DNA from: Vibrio alfacsensis
GTDB lineage: Bacteria > Pseudomonadota > Gammaproteobacteria > Enterobacterales > Vibrionaceae
Assembly (NCBI RefSeq): GCF_003544875.1
Contig: NZ_CP032093.1
Location: 620,001 to 684,000, forward strand
Length of the DNA stretch: 64,000 bases
Reading direction: 5' to 3'
Part shown: one piece after another, positions 1 through 9,418 of the stretch
How the letters are laid out: each line of letters starts with the position of its first letter
How positions within the stretch are numbered: the stretch's first letter is position 1
Position numbers and translations under genes: made by a program
Notes under the pieces: generated by a model
Database searches by the model: none
What the model was told of the DNA's origin: nothing
Seen by the model: only the letters and a program-made list of their open reading frames with translations

Positions 1-165
1 ACCACCAATCATGAGAGAGACGGTATCAGTGAGTGATACACCACCAACAACCCCACCGACTAGAGCACCGATGATCATTCCGTATGCAGGTGGAACTTTA
101 CGTAGGATAAGCGCTATCGCAACCACTAGCGCAGCCAATGCGCCAAGCGTAGAGACTTCAGCCAT
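1..165 (-). CDS. GntP family permease, N-terminal part only (gene runs off the left edge)
   Basis: Only the first 55 codons are inside the window; the reading frame is open to base 1. The start is the ATG at 163-165, preceded by a GGAAAC Shine-Dalgarno-like stretch. The protein begins MAEVSTLGALAALVVAIAL and continues with Gly/Val-rich hydrophobic segments (ALVGGVVGGVSL) typical of the N-terminus of gluconate/glycerate H+ symporters of the GntP family. It lies directly downstream of cdaR on the same strand, which fits uptake of glycerate or a related sugar acid under CdaR control. The substrate is inferred from context only. Confidence 0.75.
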   Translation of the reverse strand, partial: MAEVSTLGALAALVVAIALILRKVPPAYGMIIGALVGGVVGGVSLTDTVSLMIGG

Positions 166-298
166 TTTTGTTTCCAATTTAGTTTTGAGAATTATTTTGC
201 CCGCACTATAGGGGGGATGCTTTGGAACGTCTTTAGATTGAACAACAAATATTCTGCCGGAAACACGTTCGTTTTTGTGCGTGTGCACAAATTACTAA

Positions 299-1450
299 TT
301 AATGGCGCAGTAAGTTCAAAGCAAGGTAAAGGTGCAATTTGTCATCTAAGTTGTTGATATTTAGCTTAGTAATCTTTTCTATTTGTTCTAGTCGATAGCG
401 TAGAGTATTACGGTGAATATGCAGCAGTTGGCTTGTTTGATAAGCGTCACAGTTTTGAGCAAAATATGCTTTGAGGGTTTTCACTAATGTTCCCTTGGTG
501 TCTTGTTTCATCAATAAATCGAAAGGCTCTCTTAGTTGTTCAACTTTCCATGACTCTTCGAACAGGCTGCTGAGAAGAACGGGTAATCGATGATTTTGAT
601 AGAAAAAGACCTCGCCATTTTGGCTATGTACAGATTCTAAAGTGAGTTTGGCCGTTTGATACGATTTACTCAGCCCATCACTTCCTTCAAAATAATCTCC
701 CAAAGCGATACGAATCTTAAATTTGCCTAATTGTCGTACACGTTTTAGAAGTTTTGTGACTCGCTTGCGTTCATTCTCAATGGACCAGCCGTTCTTGCTC
801 AGTTCTATTGGTTTAAGCACCACGACCTCATTGGCGGATACCGATAAAATACCGACCAGATTGTCACGCTCAGGGAACTCTAAGAGATGCACGAGTTGCT
901 GCAAGTGTGCGAGTGACAACGGAGTCTTATTTTCATCAGGCATGACTTGGACGATAGCAGCAATTCGAGGCTTGCTAAGATCAAGCTCGAGCCTTTCTCC
1001 GATTAGGCGAATGGCATCATTATCGGTTTGCGCACCTTGAATCAGCTGCATCACCAGTTCTTCTCTGTGGCGTTTGTGCCACTCTACTTGTGACATGAGT
1101 GCCGCTTGCTCAACAATAAGCTCCGCCGTCATCTTTACTAACTCACCATACTGGTGCACTTGGTCTGGTTCGCCAGATATACCAATGGTGCCAATAATTC
1201 TATCTTGGTAGATGATCGGGAAGTTGATACCGGGCTTGACGCCTTTGAGGTGTTCGGCGGTTGCTGAGTCAATGGCGACAACGCGATGTTCTGCAATAGC
1301 AAGGATCGCCCCTTCATGACGCTGGCTGAGTCGTGCTGGATCGCCGGAACCAATAATGCGGCCCAGTTCGTCCATGACGTTGACAGAATAAGGGATGATC
1401 TTCATGGTACGCTCGACAATCTGTCTTGCGATGGTTTCATTTAGCTGCAT
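299..1450 (-). CDS. cdaR: CdaR-type sugar diacid / glycerate utilisation regulator
   Basis: Transcriptional regulator of 383 aa. The N-terminal half is the sugar-diacid recognition domain (IARQIVERTMKIIPYSVNVMD, then GRIIGSGDPARL and HEGAILAIAEHRVV). The C-terminus has the PucR/CdaR helix-turn-helix (residues about 335-370, TSQLLHIHRNTLRYRLEQIEKIT). E. coli CdaR is 385 aa and aligns from MQLNETIARQIVERTM, so I use the ATG at 1448-1450. A GTG at 1489 would add 13 residues with no family counterpart. The transport gene follows 133 nt downstream on the same strand, so cdaR probably activates a glycerate/glucarate-type cluster lying mostly left of the window. Confidence 0.88.
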   Translation of the reverse strand: MQLNETIARQIVERTMKIIPYSVNVMDELGRIIGSGDPARLSQRHEGAILAIAEHRVVAIDSATAEHLKGVKPGINFPIIYQDRIIGTIGISGEPDQVHQYGELVKMTAELIVEQAALMSQVEWHKRHREELVMQLIQGAQTDNDAIRLIGERLELDLSKPRIAAIVQVMPDENKTPLSLAHLQQLVHLLEFPERDNLVGILSVSANEVVVLKPIELSKNGWSIENERKRVTKLLKRVRQLGKFKIRIALGDYFEGSDGLSKSYQTAKLTLESVHSQNGEVFFYQNHRLPVLLSSLFEESWKVEQLREPFDLLMKQDTKGTLVKTLKAYFAQNCDAYQTSQLLHIHRNTLRYRLEQIEKITKLNINNLDDKLHLYLALNLLRH

Positions 1451-1713
1451 AACAAGCTTATTTAAGGTGCAAAACGCGCAAGATACCACTAGGTTCTTGG
1501 CGGGACAATCGTATAAAAGGTGTGCGACAACGTATTATCTTCAGATAAAGTATGCAGTGAACCCAAAGTGATACTTGCGTTTGAAAGTTAGCAGGGTAGA
1601 CTTCGCCCATTAATTACCTTTGTTGAGCAGAGAGCATTTTCTGCCGTAGAAAGGTGGCAACAATAAAATTGAATGGGTGACGATTTGTCTGACCAGAGTT
1701 AAAGAGCACTACG

Positions 1714-2082
1714 ATGGAATTTGAATTTATTCGTAATACGCTGATGGGCGAATACTACGTAAAATGCAGTATGGGGCATGAGATTGTTGGTCGTTGGCTG
1801 CAAGAAGAAATCGGCAAAGACCCTTCAAAAATTGCACAAGTTGAAGCTTTAATTGATCAGGCATTTTCTTCGCCATCTCAAGAGCATAGACTGACTGGTG
1901 CAGAAATAAGTTTAATGATCCTCGATGATGAAGTTCTGGTGCAAGAAAATGCACTGAGTCACGATTATGAAGTCGAGATGGAAACTGAATTCGATTTCTA
2001 CAATGCCGAGAGCACGGCGAGTTGCGGTATTGAGGACTTTTGTTCTTTGATTGAGCAATGGAAAGACTTTTTGAACATTTAA
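1714..2082 (+). CDS. yacL: YacL family protein (UPF0231)
   Basis: Small acidic soluble protein of 122 aa, function unknown. It matches the UPF0231/YacL family over its whole length: a start like MEFEFIRNTLMGEY, a central SMGHEIVGRWLQEE motif, and an end with FDFYNAESTASCGIEDFCSLIEQW, which parallels the family's YYDEESLSLCGVEDFL motif in E. coli YacL. There is no signal peptide or membrane segment. It stands alone, followed by a strong inverted repeat (2131-2151) that separates it from glnK. A role should not be inferred from the name. Confidence 0.9.
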   Translation: MEFEFIRNTLMGEYYVKCSMGHEIVGRWLQEEIGKDPSKIAQVEALIDQAFSSPSQEHRLTGAEISLMILDDEVLVQENALSHDYEVEMETEFDFYNAESTASCGIEDFCSLIEQWKDFLNI

Positions 2083-2130
2083 TGCACAGTTTTGGGTAGT
2101 CTCACTGAGATTGCCTTATATTTGTGAAAG

Positions 2131-2151
2131 GGCGCACCGACTTGGTGCGCC
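2131..2151 (+). terminator. Intrinsic terminator of yacL that also matches an NtrC-binding dyad
   Basis: Perfect 8-bp arms GGCGCACC (2131-2138) and GGTGCGCC (2144-2151) with a 5-nt spacer GACTT, followed by TTTT. The core GCACC-N5-GGTGC is also the consensus geometry for NtrC (GlnG) binding. The dyad centre is about 93 bp upstream of the predicted sigma-54 start of glnK, a normal enhancer distance. One sequence may therefore do both jobs. Confidence 0.75.
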
Positions 2152-2203
2152 TTTTGTTTATAAGTTTTAACTTTGTTTAAGTTTATATAAATCAATGAGA
2201 TAA

Positions 2204-2605
<402 letters not shown>

Positions 2606-2630
2606 GAATTCAAGGGATTGGAGAATTATC

Positions 2631-3860
2631 ATGGAATTAACAACTACGGTAACCGAATTACGTTACGCACTCGACACCTTTTTCTTCCTCATTTCTGGTG
2701 CGTTGGTCATGTGGATGGCAGCAGGCTTTGCCATGTTAGAAGCGGGCTTAGTTCGCTCTAAAAACACAACAGAAATACTAACTAAAAACATTTGTCTTTA
2801 TGCAATCGCTTGTACTATGTTCCTATTGGTCGGCTACAACATTATGTACGTTGATAATGGCGAAGGCGGTTGGTTGCCATCATTTGGCGCACTAATTGGC
2901 ACACAAGGAGAAGGCGCTGATCACTCTCTAGAGTCGGACTTCTTTTTCCAAGTAGTATTTGTAGCAACAGCAATGTCAGTCGTATCTGGCGCGGTTGCAG
3001 AGCGTATGAAGCTTTGGTCTTTCCTTATCTTCTCTGCTGTGTTGACGGCGTTCATCTACCCAATGGAAGGTTACTGGACGTGGGGCGGTGGTTTCCTATC
3101 AGAAGCAGGTTTTAGTGACTTCGCTGGCTCAGGTATCGTACACATGGCCGGTGCTTCAGCAGCATTAGCGGGCGTACTATTACTGGGTGCGCGTAAAGGT
3201 AAGTACGGCAAAAATGGCGAAATTTACCCAATTCCAGGTTCAAACATGCCTCTCGCTACATTGGGTACGTTCATCCTTTGGTTTGGTTGGTTCGGTTTCA
3301 ACGGCGGCTCTCAACTCATGGTTTCTGACTTTGAGAATGCGACAGCAGTAGGCCAAATTTTCTTGAACACTAACGCAGCGGCAGCGGCAGGTGCAATTGC
3401 AGCACTATTCGTATGTAAAACAACGTGGGGTAAAGCGGATCTAACGATGATTCTGAACGGTGCGCTTGCAGGTCTTGTTGCAATCACGGCTGACCCTCTA
3501 TCACCATCACCGCTTTATGCTGTGGCAATTGGTGCGGTATCTGGTGCACTAGTGGTATTCAGCATCATTGGTCTAGACAAGATTAAGGTTGATGACCCAG
3601 TAGGCGCTATCTCTGTTCACGGTGTGTGTGGTTTCTTTGGTCTGATGGTAGTACCACTGAGTAATGGTGATGCAACGTTTGGTGCACAGCTTCTAGGTGC
3701 AGCAGTTATCTTTGCTTGGGTATTTGGTGCAAGCCTAGTGGTATGGGCAATCTTAAAAGTAACCATTGGCATTCGAGTTTCGGAAGACGAAGAGATGGAA
3801 GGGATGGATATGCATGACTGTGGTGTTGGCGCTTACCCAGAGTTCGTTACTGTAAAATAG
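2631..3860 (+). CDS. amtB: Ammonium transporter AmtB
   Basis: Inner-membrane ammonium channel of 409 aa with about 11 hydrophobic segments. I start at the ATG at 2631, behind GGGATTGGAGAA. An upstream in-frame ATG at 2580 lies inside glnK and has no family support. Pore features are visible: the first twin histidine in GSGIVHMAGASAAL, the second in VGAISVHGVCGFFG, and the recruitment-site Trp in GYWTWGGG. The N-terminus (MELTTTVTELRYALDTFFFL) has no cleavable signal peptide of the E. coli type. It forms an operon with glnK, so channel activity is expected to be gated by GlnK. A strong terminator follows at 3902. Confidence 0.95.
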   Translation: MELTTTVTELRYALDTFFFLISGALVMWMAAGFAMLEAGLVRSKNTTEILTKNICLYAIACTMFLLVGYNIMYVDNGEGGWLPSFGALIGTQGEGADHSLESDFFFQVVFVATAMSVVSGAVAERMKLWSFLIFSAVLTAFIYPMEGYWTWGGGFLSEAGFSDFAGSGIVHMAGASAALAGVLLLGARKGKYGKNGEIYPIPGSNMPLATLGTFILWFGWFGFNGGSQLMVSDFENATAVGQIFLNTNAAAAAGAIAALFVCKTTWGKADLTMILNGALAGLVAITADPLSPSPLYAVAIGAVSGALVVFSIIGLDKIKVDDPVGAISVHGVCGFFGLMVVPLSNGDATFGAQLLGAAVIFAWVFGASLVVWAILKVTIGIRVSEDEEMEGMDMHDCGVGAYPEFVTVK

Positions 3861-3901
3861 CGGACATATTGAAATAATTAGTTACAAACCAAACGTTCAA
3901 C

Positions 3902-3923
3902 AACCTGCTCGAAAGAGCAGGTT
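3902..3923 (+). terminator. Intrinsic terminator of glnK-amtB
   Basis: AACCTGCTC (3902-3910), loop GAAA, GAGCAGGTT (3915-3923), running straight into a T tract to 3928. This is a strong rho-independent terminator 41 nt after the amtB stop. Confidence 0.95.
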
Positions 3924-3939
3924 TTTTTGTGTCACATCA

Positions 3940-3967
3940 TTGTTTTCTTATTGAACATGCATATAAT
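3940..3967 (+). promoter_or_regulatory. Sigma-70 promoter of the ferric iron transporter operon
   Basis: TTGTTT (3940-3945) and a perfect TATAAT (3962-3967) with a 16-bp spacer. The Fur-like operator lies immediately downstream, over the expected start point near 3974-3980. Confidence 0.7.
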
Positions 3968-3975
3968 AACGCAAC

Positions 3976-3990
3976 TGATAAACGTTATCA
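3976..3990 (+). promoter_or_regulatory. Fur box
   Basis: TGATAAACGTTATCA is a near-palindrome that fits the 7-1-7 Fur model (TGATAAT-N-ATTATCA) at 12 of 14 arm positions. It overlaps the expected transcription start just downstream of TATAAT, so Fur with Fe2+ would block initiation. This supports iron as the substrate of the ABC transporter that follows. Confidence 0.75.
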
Positions 3991-4013
3991 TTAGCATGAC
4001 AAGGGATTAACCA

Positions 4014-5026
4014 ATGAAAAACTGCTAACTCTTTCAGCGATTACTTGCGCTACTCTGGCTCCAACAGCAATGGCTGCTGAAGAAGTGAACGTCTACTCTT
4101 ACCGTCAACCTTTTCTAGTTGAGCCTATGTTCAACGAGTTCACTAAAGAAACGGGTATTAAAGTAAATGTGAAGTTTGCGAAAAAAGGTCTAGCAGAGAA
4201 GTTGGCTCAGGAGGGCGAATACAGCCCAGCTGACGTAATCCTTACTACAGATATTAGCCGTCTAGCGGAACTGACGAACAAAGGTCTGGTTCAAAAGGTA
4301 GACAGCAAAATCATCGAAGAAAACGTACCTGCACAGTACCAAGATAAAGAGAACGAGTGGTTTGCTCTGACTCTACGTACTCGTAACGTTTACTCTTCAC
4401 GTGACCGTGTTGGCAAACTAGGTAACGACTTCAACTACGCGGATCTAGCGAAGCCAGAATTTAAAGGCAAAATCTGTACTCGTAGCGGTAAGCACCCTTA
4501 CAACGTATCTCTAGTATCTTCAATGATTGCACACCACGGTGAAGCAGAGACAAAAGAATGGCTAGAAGGCGTAAAAGCGAACCTAGCTCGTAAGCCTCAA
4601 GGTAACGACCGTGCTCAAGTTAAAGCAATCAAAGAAGGCTTGTGTGACGTTTCTCTAGGTAACAGCTACTACCTAGGTAAGATGGTTAACGACAAAGAGC
4701 AAAAAGCTTGGGCTGATGCGGTATATATCAACTTCCCTAACCAAGAGACTACAGGTACGCACGTAAACATCTCTGGTATGGCGATGGCGAAATTCTCTCC
4801 AAACAAAGACAACGCTGTGAAGCTAATGGAATTCCTAACGGGTGACAAAGCGCAGCAAATGTACGCAGAAGTAAACTACGAGTACCCAGTAAAAGAAGGC
4901 GTTAAGCGTTCTGAGCTTGTGGAGTCTTGGGGTGACTTCTCCGCGGATAAGATTTCTCTAGACGATATTGCAGCAAATCATGAAGCGGCAATTAAGTTGC
5001 TAGATGAAGTGAAATTTGACCTTTAA
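4014..5026 (+). CDS. fbpA: Fe(III) ABC transporter periplasmic binding protein, signal peptide frameshifted in this sequence
   Basis: Periplasmic ferric-binding protein of the FbpA/FutA family (extracellular solute-binding family 1), 337 aa after repair. The mature part starts AEEVNVYSYRQPFLVEPMFNEF and includes the SYYLGKMVND region with the paired tyrosines expected to bind iron. Uninterrupted translation exists only from an ATG at 4070, which would lack export. Upstream, the ATG at 4014 with good spacing to AAGGG reads MKKLLTLSAITCATLAPTAMA, a perfect signal peptide, if the A run at 4017-4021 has six rather than five A. As given, the frame stops after four codons. First gene of fbpABC. Confidence 0.85.
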
Positions 5027-5033
5027 TTCCATG

Positions 5034-5055
5034 TGGGGGTATAACTATACCCCCA
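5034..5055 (+). other. Intercistronic hairpin between binding-protein and permease genes
   Basis: Perfect inverted repeat TGGGGGTATA (5034-5043), AC, TATACCCCCA (5046-5055), followed only by TTTG. It is a very stable stem without a full U tract, 8 nt after the fbpA stop. It probably protects the fbpA mRNA end or partly terminates, so that binding protein exceeds permease. Confidence 0.75.
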
Positions 5056-5125
5056 TTTGATTAAAGGATATGAGATGTATTTGCACCTGCATTTGTGTTT
5101 CATAAAGCCTTGCAGTATTTAGGCA

Positions 5126-6750
5126 ATGAAGAATAAACATTCTCTATGGAAAACCAGTAGTGGGGCGATCACCTTGTTACTGGTTTTGCCGATCTTAGCG
5201 ATCTTCTATACCGCCATTGGCGAGACGGATGACTTGTTTGCACATTTGATGTCGACGGTCATGCCAACCTATATCTATAACACTGTTGCACTGACAGCGG
5301 GTGTGATGTTCCTTTCTTTGATTCTCGGTATTCCAAGTGCTTGGTTTATGGCGATGTGTAAATTGCCAACTGAGAAGTGGTTGCAGTGGGCCTTGGTTCT
5401 ACCGCTTGCCATGCCAGGTTATATCATTGGCTATATCTTTACGGATTGGTTTGATTTTGCCGGACCGATTCAAATCTTTTTACGTGATATAACCGGTTGG
5501 GGGCCTGGCGACTATTGGTTCCCAGATATTCGAACCTTAAGTGGTGCGACTTTTGTTCTTTCTCTGGTTCTTTACCCATATGTTTACTTGCTGTGTCGTG
5601 CAGCATTTATGGAACAGAACGTTTCCTTGCTGCAAAGTGCTCGCTTACTCAAATGTTCTCCTTGGGAAAGCTTTTGGCGTATTTCGTTACCCTTAGTTCG
5701 ACCATCTATCGCGGTTGGTTTGTCTCTTGTCGCGATGGAAACCATTGGTGATTTCGGAACGGTCAGTTACTTTGCAGTGAATACATTGACAACTGCGGTT
5801 TACGATACCTGGCTTGGTTACTCAAACTTAAATGCAGCGGCGAAGATTTCAGCAATGATGTTGATGGTGGTTGTGCTTCTGCTCAGCGCGGAACGCTACA
5901 GTCGCCGTAAACAGAAGCTATTTCAAAGTCAATTTAACAGCCATGAAGAGTTTCGTTATGAGTTAAAAGGTTGGCAGAAATGGGGGCGTTGATTTGGTGT
6001 TGGGGTTTGGTTGCTATCGCGTTTGTTTTCCCACTGTTACAGTTAATTGATTACGCTATTACTTACTTTGCTCAGAGTTGGACACCAGAATTCCGTGAAT
6101 ATGCATGGAACAGCTTGGTGGTGTCAATCGTGGCTGCAATCATTGGTGTTGCAATTGCCTTGATTGTGAATTTTAGCCAGCGAGTTAACGGTGGTCGTTC
6201 GAGTTTGGCATTTATGCGTTTATCCTCTATGGGGTATGCGGTTCCGGGAACGGTACTTGCGATCGGCGTGATGGTAGCGGTGTTGTTTATGGATCACCGT
6301 GTGAACGATTTTGCTAAAGCGATGGAGTGGAGCAGACCTGGGCTGATTTTCTCTGGCTCAATGTTTGCGTTGATCTTCGCTATGGTGGTGCGTTTCTCTG
6401 CAGTCGCCATTGGCAGCGTGGAAAGCAACTTGAATAAGATTTCTCCATCATTAGACATGGCCTCTCGAACCATGGGCTGTACGCCGAATACCATGTTATG
6501 GCGAGTGCATTTCCCATTGGTAAAACGCGGTGCATTGATCGCCGGACTATTAGTGTTTATTGAGTCGATGAAAGAGCTTAATGCTGCACTGTTGTTGCGT
6601 CCATTTAACTTTGAAACCTTGGCGACGTATGTATATAACTTTGCCTCGGACGAGCATTTAGAGCTTGCTGCTCTGCCGGCTGTATTACTGGTTCTTGTTG
6701 GGTTGATCCCGCTTGTTGTTGTAAATCGTTCACTGGAGCAAAATCACTGA
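5126..6750 (+). CDS. fbpB: Fe(III) ABC transporter permease, split by one missing base here
   Basis: Inner-membrane permease of the ferric FbpB type, normally one polypeptide of two fused permease domains; repaired length 541 aa. The first half (5126 to about 5985) has the EAA-like loop SARLLKCSPWESFWRISLPLVRPS. The second half (from about 5987) has ASRTMGCTPNTMLWRVHFPLVKRG, which confirms duplicated membrane domains. As printed, the frame ends ELKGWQKWGR while the next frame continues GALIWCWGLVAIAFVFP. Adding one G to the five-G run at 5982-5986 joins them as GWQKWGALIWCW. The stop overlaps the fbpC start by 1 nt, indicating translational coupling. Confidence 0.88.
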
Positions 6751-7781
6751 TGAGCTGCGCATTATCTATTCAAAACTTAACTTGTCAGTATGACGCTCAA
6801 ACAGTACTTGAATCATTGTCTCTTGAAGTGGAACAAGGCCAGATTGTTTGCCTACTTGGTGCGAGTGGGTGTGGTAAAACAACCCTACTTAAGGCAATAG
6901 CGGGTTTGTTGCCTCTGAGCTCAGGACAAATGAGTTTAAACTGTGTCACGATTGATGACGGTGAAAATTGGCTGCCACCCGAGCAACGTAACATCGGTAT
7001 GATCTTTCAAGATTATGCACTGTTTCCTCACTTGACGGTGGCAGAGAACATTGCCTTTGGCCTAAAAAATGAAAGCGCTCAACAGAAGTTACTCAAAGTA
7101 GAAGAGATGTTGGGTTTGGTTCACCTAAAAGGCTACGGCGATCGTTACCCTCATCAGCTGTCTGGTGGTCAGCAGCAGCGTGTGGCGATTGCTCGTTCGC
7201 TTGCTTATAAGCCAGATTTACTGTTGCTAGATGAGCCGTTTTCTAATATTGATACCCAAGTTCGTCACGAGCTGATCGGTGAGATTAGAAAGATCTTTAA
7301 AGAACAGGGTGTTACTGCAATTTTTGTTACGCACAGTCGTGAAGAGTCGTTTGCGTTTGCCGACAAAATGGCCGTTATGAATCGAGGTGTGATCGAACAG
7401 TATGGAACGGCTTCAGAGCTTTACTATCAGCCATCGAGTAAGTTTGTTGCCGATTTTTTAGGTGGTGGAAGTTATTTGGCTGCCAAACGTATTTCTGACA
7501 TCGAATTCGAAACGCAGCTTGGAGTGATAGAAGCGAATACGCAGCAAGAGATTCTAATTGGTGCGGAATGTTCTTTGTTACTTCGTCCACAGCATGTCCA
7601 AATTGAAGCGGATAGTGAAAGTGCAGTCAAAGTGTTAGAACAGCACTTTATGGGTGATCACTGCCGTTACATTATTGATGTGAATGGTGACCGTTTATTG
7701 GCGACTTCTGCTCAAGCGCTTAATGTCGGTGATAATGTGACGGTGAAAGTAGAAACCCAAGGAGTGTTGGCATTTGCTTAA
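6750..7781 (+). CDS. fbpC: Fe(III) ABC transporter ATP-binding protein
   Basis: Cytoplasmic ATPase of the ferric iron importer, 343 aa, full length for FbpC. It contains Walker A GASGCGKTT, Q-loop GMIFQDYALFPHL, signature LSGGQQQR, Walker B LLLLDEPFSNID and the H-loop in FVTHSREES. The C-terminal third (about residues 240-343) is a regulatory, TOBE-like region. Its ATG overlaps the permease stop (TGATG), so it is translated as part of the fbpABC operon. It is expected to be induced under iron limitation through the Fur box at 3976. Confidence 0.92.
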   Translation: MSCALSIQNLTCQYDAQTVLESLSLEVEQGQIVCLLGASGCGKTTLLKAIAGLLPLSSGQMSLNCVTIDDGENWLPPEQRNIGMIFQDYALFPHLTVAENIAFGLKNESAQQKLLKVEEMLGLVHLKGYGDRYPHQLSGGQQQRVAIARSLAYKPDLLLLDEPFSNIDTQVRHELIGEIRKIFKEQGVTAIFVTHSREESFAFADKMAVMNRGVIEQYGTASELYYQPSSKFVADFLGGGSYLAAKRISDIEFETQLGVIEANTQQEILIGAECSLLLRPQHVQIEADSESAVKVLEQHFMGDHCRYIIDVNGDRLLATSAQALNVGDNVTVKVETQGVLAFA

Positions 7782-7813
7782 TCAACAACTCAGTAGCGAA
7801 AAGAGATAAAAAG

Positions 7814-7833
7814 GCCCGGCGGTCATGCCGGGC
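7814..7833 (-). terminator. Terminator of the chitobiose operon
   Basis: GCCCGGC (7814-7820), loop, GCCGGGC (7827-7833). On the minus strand the stem is followed by CTTTTTATC. It lies between the convergent ends of fbpC and the mutase gene. The T tract is only on the minus-strand side, so fbpC is at best weakly terminated here. Confidence 0.85.
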
Positions 7834-7880
7834 AAGTGTTCTTCACCTATAGGTTTGTGCTTGGACAGGCACAAGGTCAG

Positions 7881-9293
7881 TTATAAAGACAAGAAGTCTT
7901 TAAACTGTTGAAGAACACGTTCCGCAGTGTCCTTATCTTGCATTTCTGCAAAAATTCGTAGCAGTGGCTCAGTACCTGAGAAGCGCGCAATAATCCAACC
8001 GCCATTCTTGAAGTACACTTTCGCACCATCTTCGTAGCTGACTTTTTCAATTTCAAACTCAAACTCAGGCAACTGCTTTTCAACATAAATCTTATTGAAC
8101 AGTATTTCTTTTTGTGCAGGTTTGAACTTGCAATCGCCCTCTGCCATGTAGGCATAGCCGTACTTGCCGTAGATTTCGTCCAGTAACTCAGATAATTTCT
8201 TGCCAGTGACGGAAATCATTTCTACCAATAAGCTTGATGCGAATACGCCATCTTTACCTTTGATATGGCCGCGTATCGTTAAACCACCAGAGCTTTCACC
8301 ACCGATCAGTGAGTCATCCGCTTCCATTTGCGAACTGATGTGCTTAAAGCCTACGGGTACTTCAAAGCACTTTTCACCGTGATCGGCTGCGACTTTATCG
8401 AGTAGGTGCGTAGTTGCGATGTTACGTACGACAGAGCCTTTCCAACCTTTGTACTCTAGTAAGTAGTAGTAAAGTAGAAGTAGCACTTCATTTGGGTGAA
8501 TAAAGTGGCCCTTTTCGTCGATAATACCTAAACGGTCTGCGTCACCATCGGTTCCGATACCAATATCATAACCCTCTTGTTCGACAAGGTGCATTAGGCG
8601 ATAGAGTGTTGCTGCGCTTGGTGATGGCATTAAGCCACCAAAATCTGGGTTTTTACCATCGTTGATGACATCAACTTCACAGCGACCATTGATCAGCACG
8701 GTTTGCAGCGCATTTTTCGCCACACCAAACATAGGGTCGATGAGAACACGTAGATTCGCGCGCTTGATCGCTTCAATATCGATGAAATCGATGATTGAGT
8801 CGACAAATGCATTCATTGGGTTGATGATGTTAATTTGCTTATCTTCAACAGCTTGATCAAAATCGACACTTTTCACATCTTGCGCGGTGAGTGTCGCAAT
8901 TTGAGTTTCGATCTTTTGTGTGATGATTTCGTCTGCATCACGGCCACCTTCGATGAAAACTTTTATGCCGTTGTAATCAGCAGGGTTGTGTGAAGCCGTA
9001 ATACAAGCAGAATAAGCACAGTTCATCTCTTTAGCTTGAAACATCACGATAGGGGTTGGAACAAACTTGTCGATAAAGCTCACCACGATGCCGTTTGCTG
9101 CAAGAACTTCTGCAAACCAACGACCTGCTTTGTCAGAAAGAAAGCGACGGTCATAGCCGATAATAAAGCCGCGATCCGCGACGGATTCGTTGTTCGTAAT
9201 GTTTGCCACTGCTTGAGCAACTAAACGTACATTATCTTTGGTGAACTCCTCACCGATAAATGCACGCCAACCGCCTGTACCAAATTTGATCAT
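7881..9293 (-). CDS. Phosphoglucomutase/phosphomannomutase family sugar-phosphate mutase
   Basis: Alpha-D-phosphohexomutase of 470 aa. It has the catalytic phosphoserine loop TASHNPADYNG, the metal loop GTDGDADRLG, the sugar-binding loop GGESSGG and a phosphate-binding [12 protein letters not shown] near the C-terminus. It is the last gene of the chitobiose operon. Chitobiose phosphorylase makes GlcNAc-1-phosphate, so this mutase probably converts GlcNAc-1-P to GlcNAc-6-P (inferred from context), feeding NagA. It is distinct from the canonical glmM at 47402. Two hairpins separate it from the phosphorylase gene. Confidence 0.85.
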   Translation of the reverse strand: MIKFGTGGWRAFIGEEFTKDNVRLVAQAVANITNNESVADRGFIIGYDRRFLSDKAGRWFAEVLAANGIVVSFIDKFVPTPIVMFQAKEMNCAYSACITASHNPADYNGIKVFIEGGRDADEIITQKIETQIATLTAQDVKSVDFDQAVEDKQINIINPMNAFVDSIIDFIDIEAIKRANLRVLIDPMFGVAKNALQTVLINGRCEVDVINDGKNPDFGGLMPSPSAATLYRLMHLVEQEGYDIGIGTDGDADRLGIIDEKGHFIHPNEVLLLLYYYLLEYKGWKGSVVRNIATTHLLDKVAADHGEKCFEVPVGFKHISSQMEADDSLIGGESSGGLTIRGHIKGKDGVFASSLLVEMISVTGKKLSELLDEIYGKYGYAYMAEGDCKFKPAQKEILFNKIYVEKQLPEFEFEIEKVSYEDGAKVYFKNGGWIIARFSGTEPLLRIFAEMQDKDTAERVLQQFKDFLSL

Positions 9294-9349
9294 AATTCGA
9301 TCCTCGATAAGAGCGGCATCCCACCGCTTCTTAAATCTTTGCTAGCGAA

Positions 9350-9408
9350 CCGATGCACTTATCAAACTTAAGTGCATCGGATAAATCGAAAGGGGAGAAA
9401 GACTCCCC
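9350..9408 (-). other. Two intercistronic hairpins between the phosphorylase and mutase genes
   Basis: On the minus strand, just after the GH94 stop, comes GGGGAG-TCTTT-CTCCCC (9408-9392) followed by TTTCGATTT. Next is an 11-bp perfect stem, CCGATGCACTT and AAGTGCATCGG (9350-9360 and 9370-9380), with a 9-nt loop and no U tract. The first looks like a weak terminator, the second like a processing or stability element. Together they should reduce mutase expression relative to the upstream genes. Confidence 0.65.
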
Positions 9409-9418
9409 CAAAAGATGA

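Noticed and set aside
2082..2098. Second NtrC site before glnK
   Set aside because: TGCACA is a half-site only; the other half does not match at the required spacing.
3976..3990. Fur box as a generic AT-rich palindrome
   Set aside because: I kept it as a Fur box because it overlaps the start region of an iron transporter and fits the 7-1-7 model at 12 of 14 arm positions.
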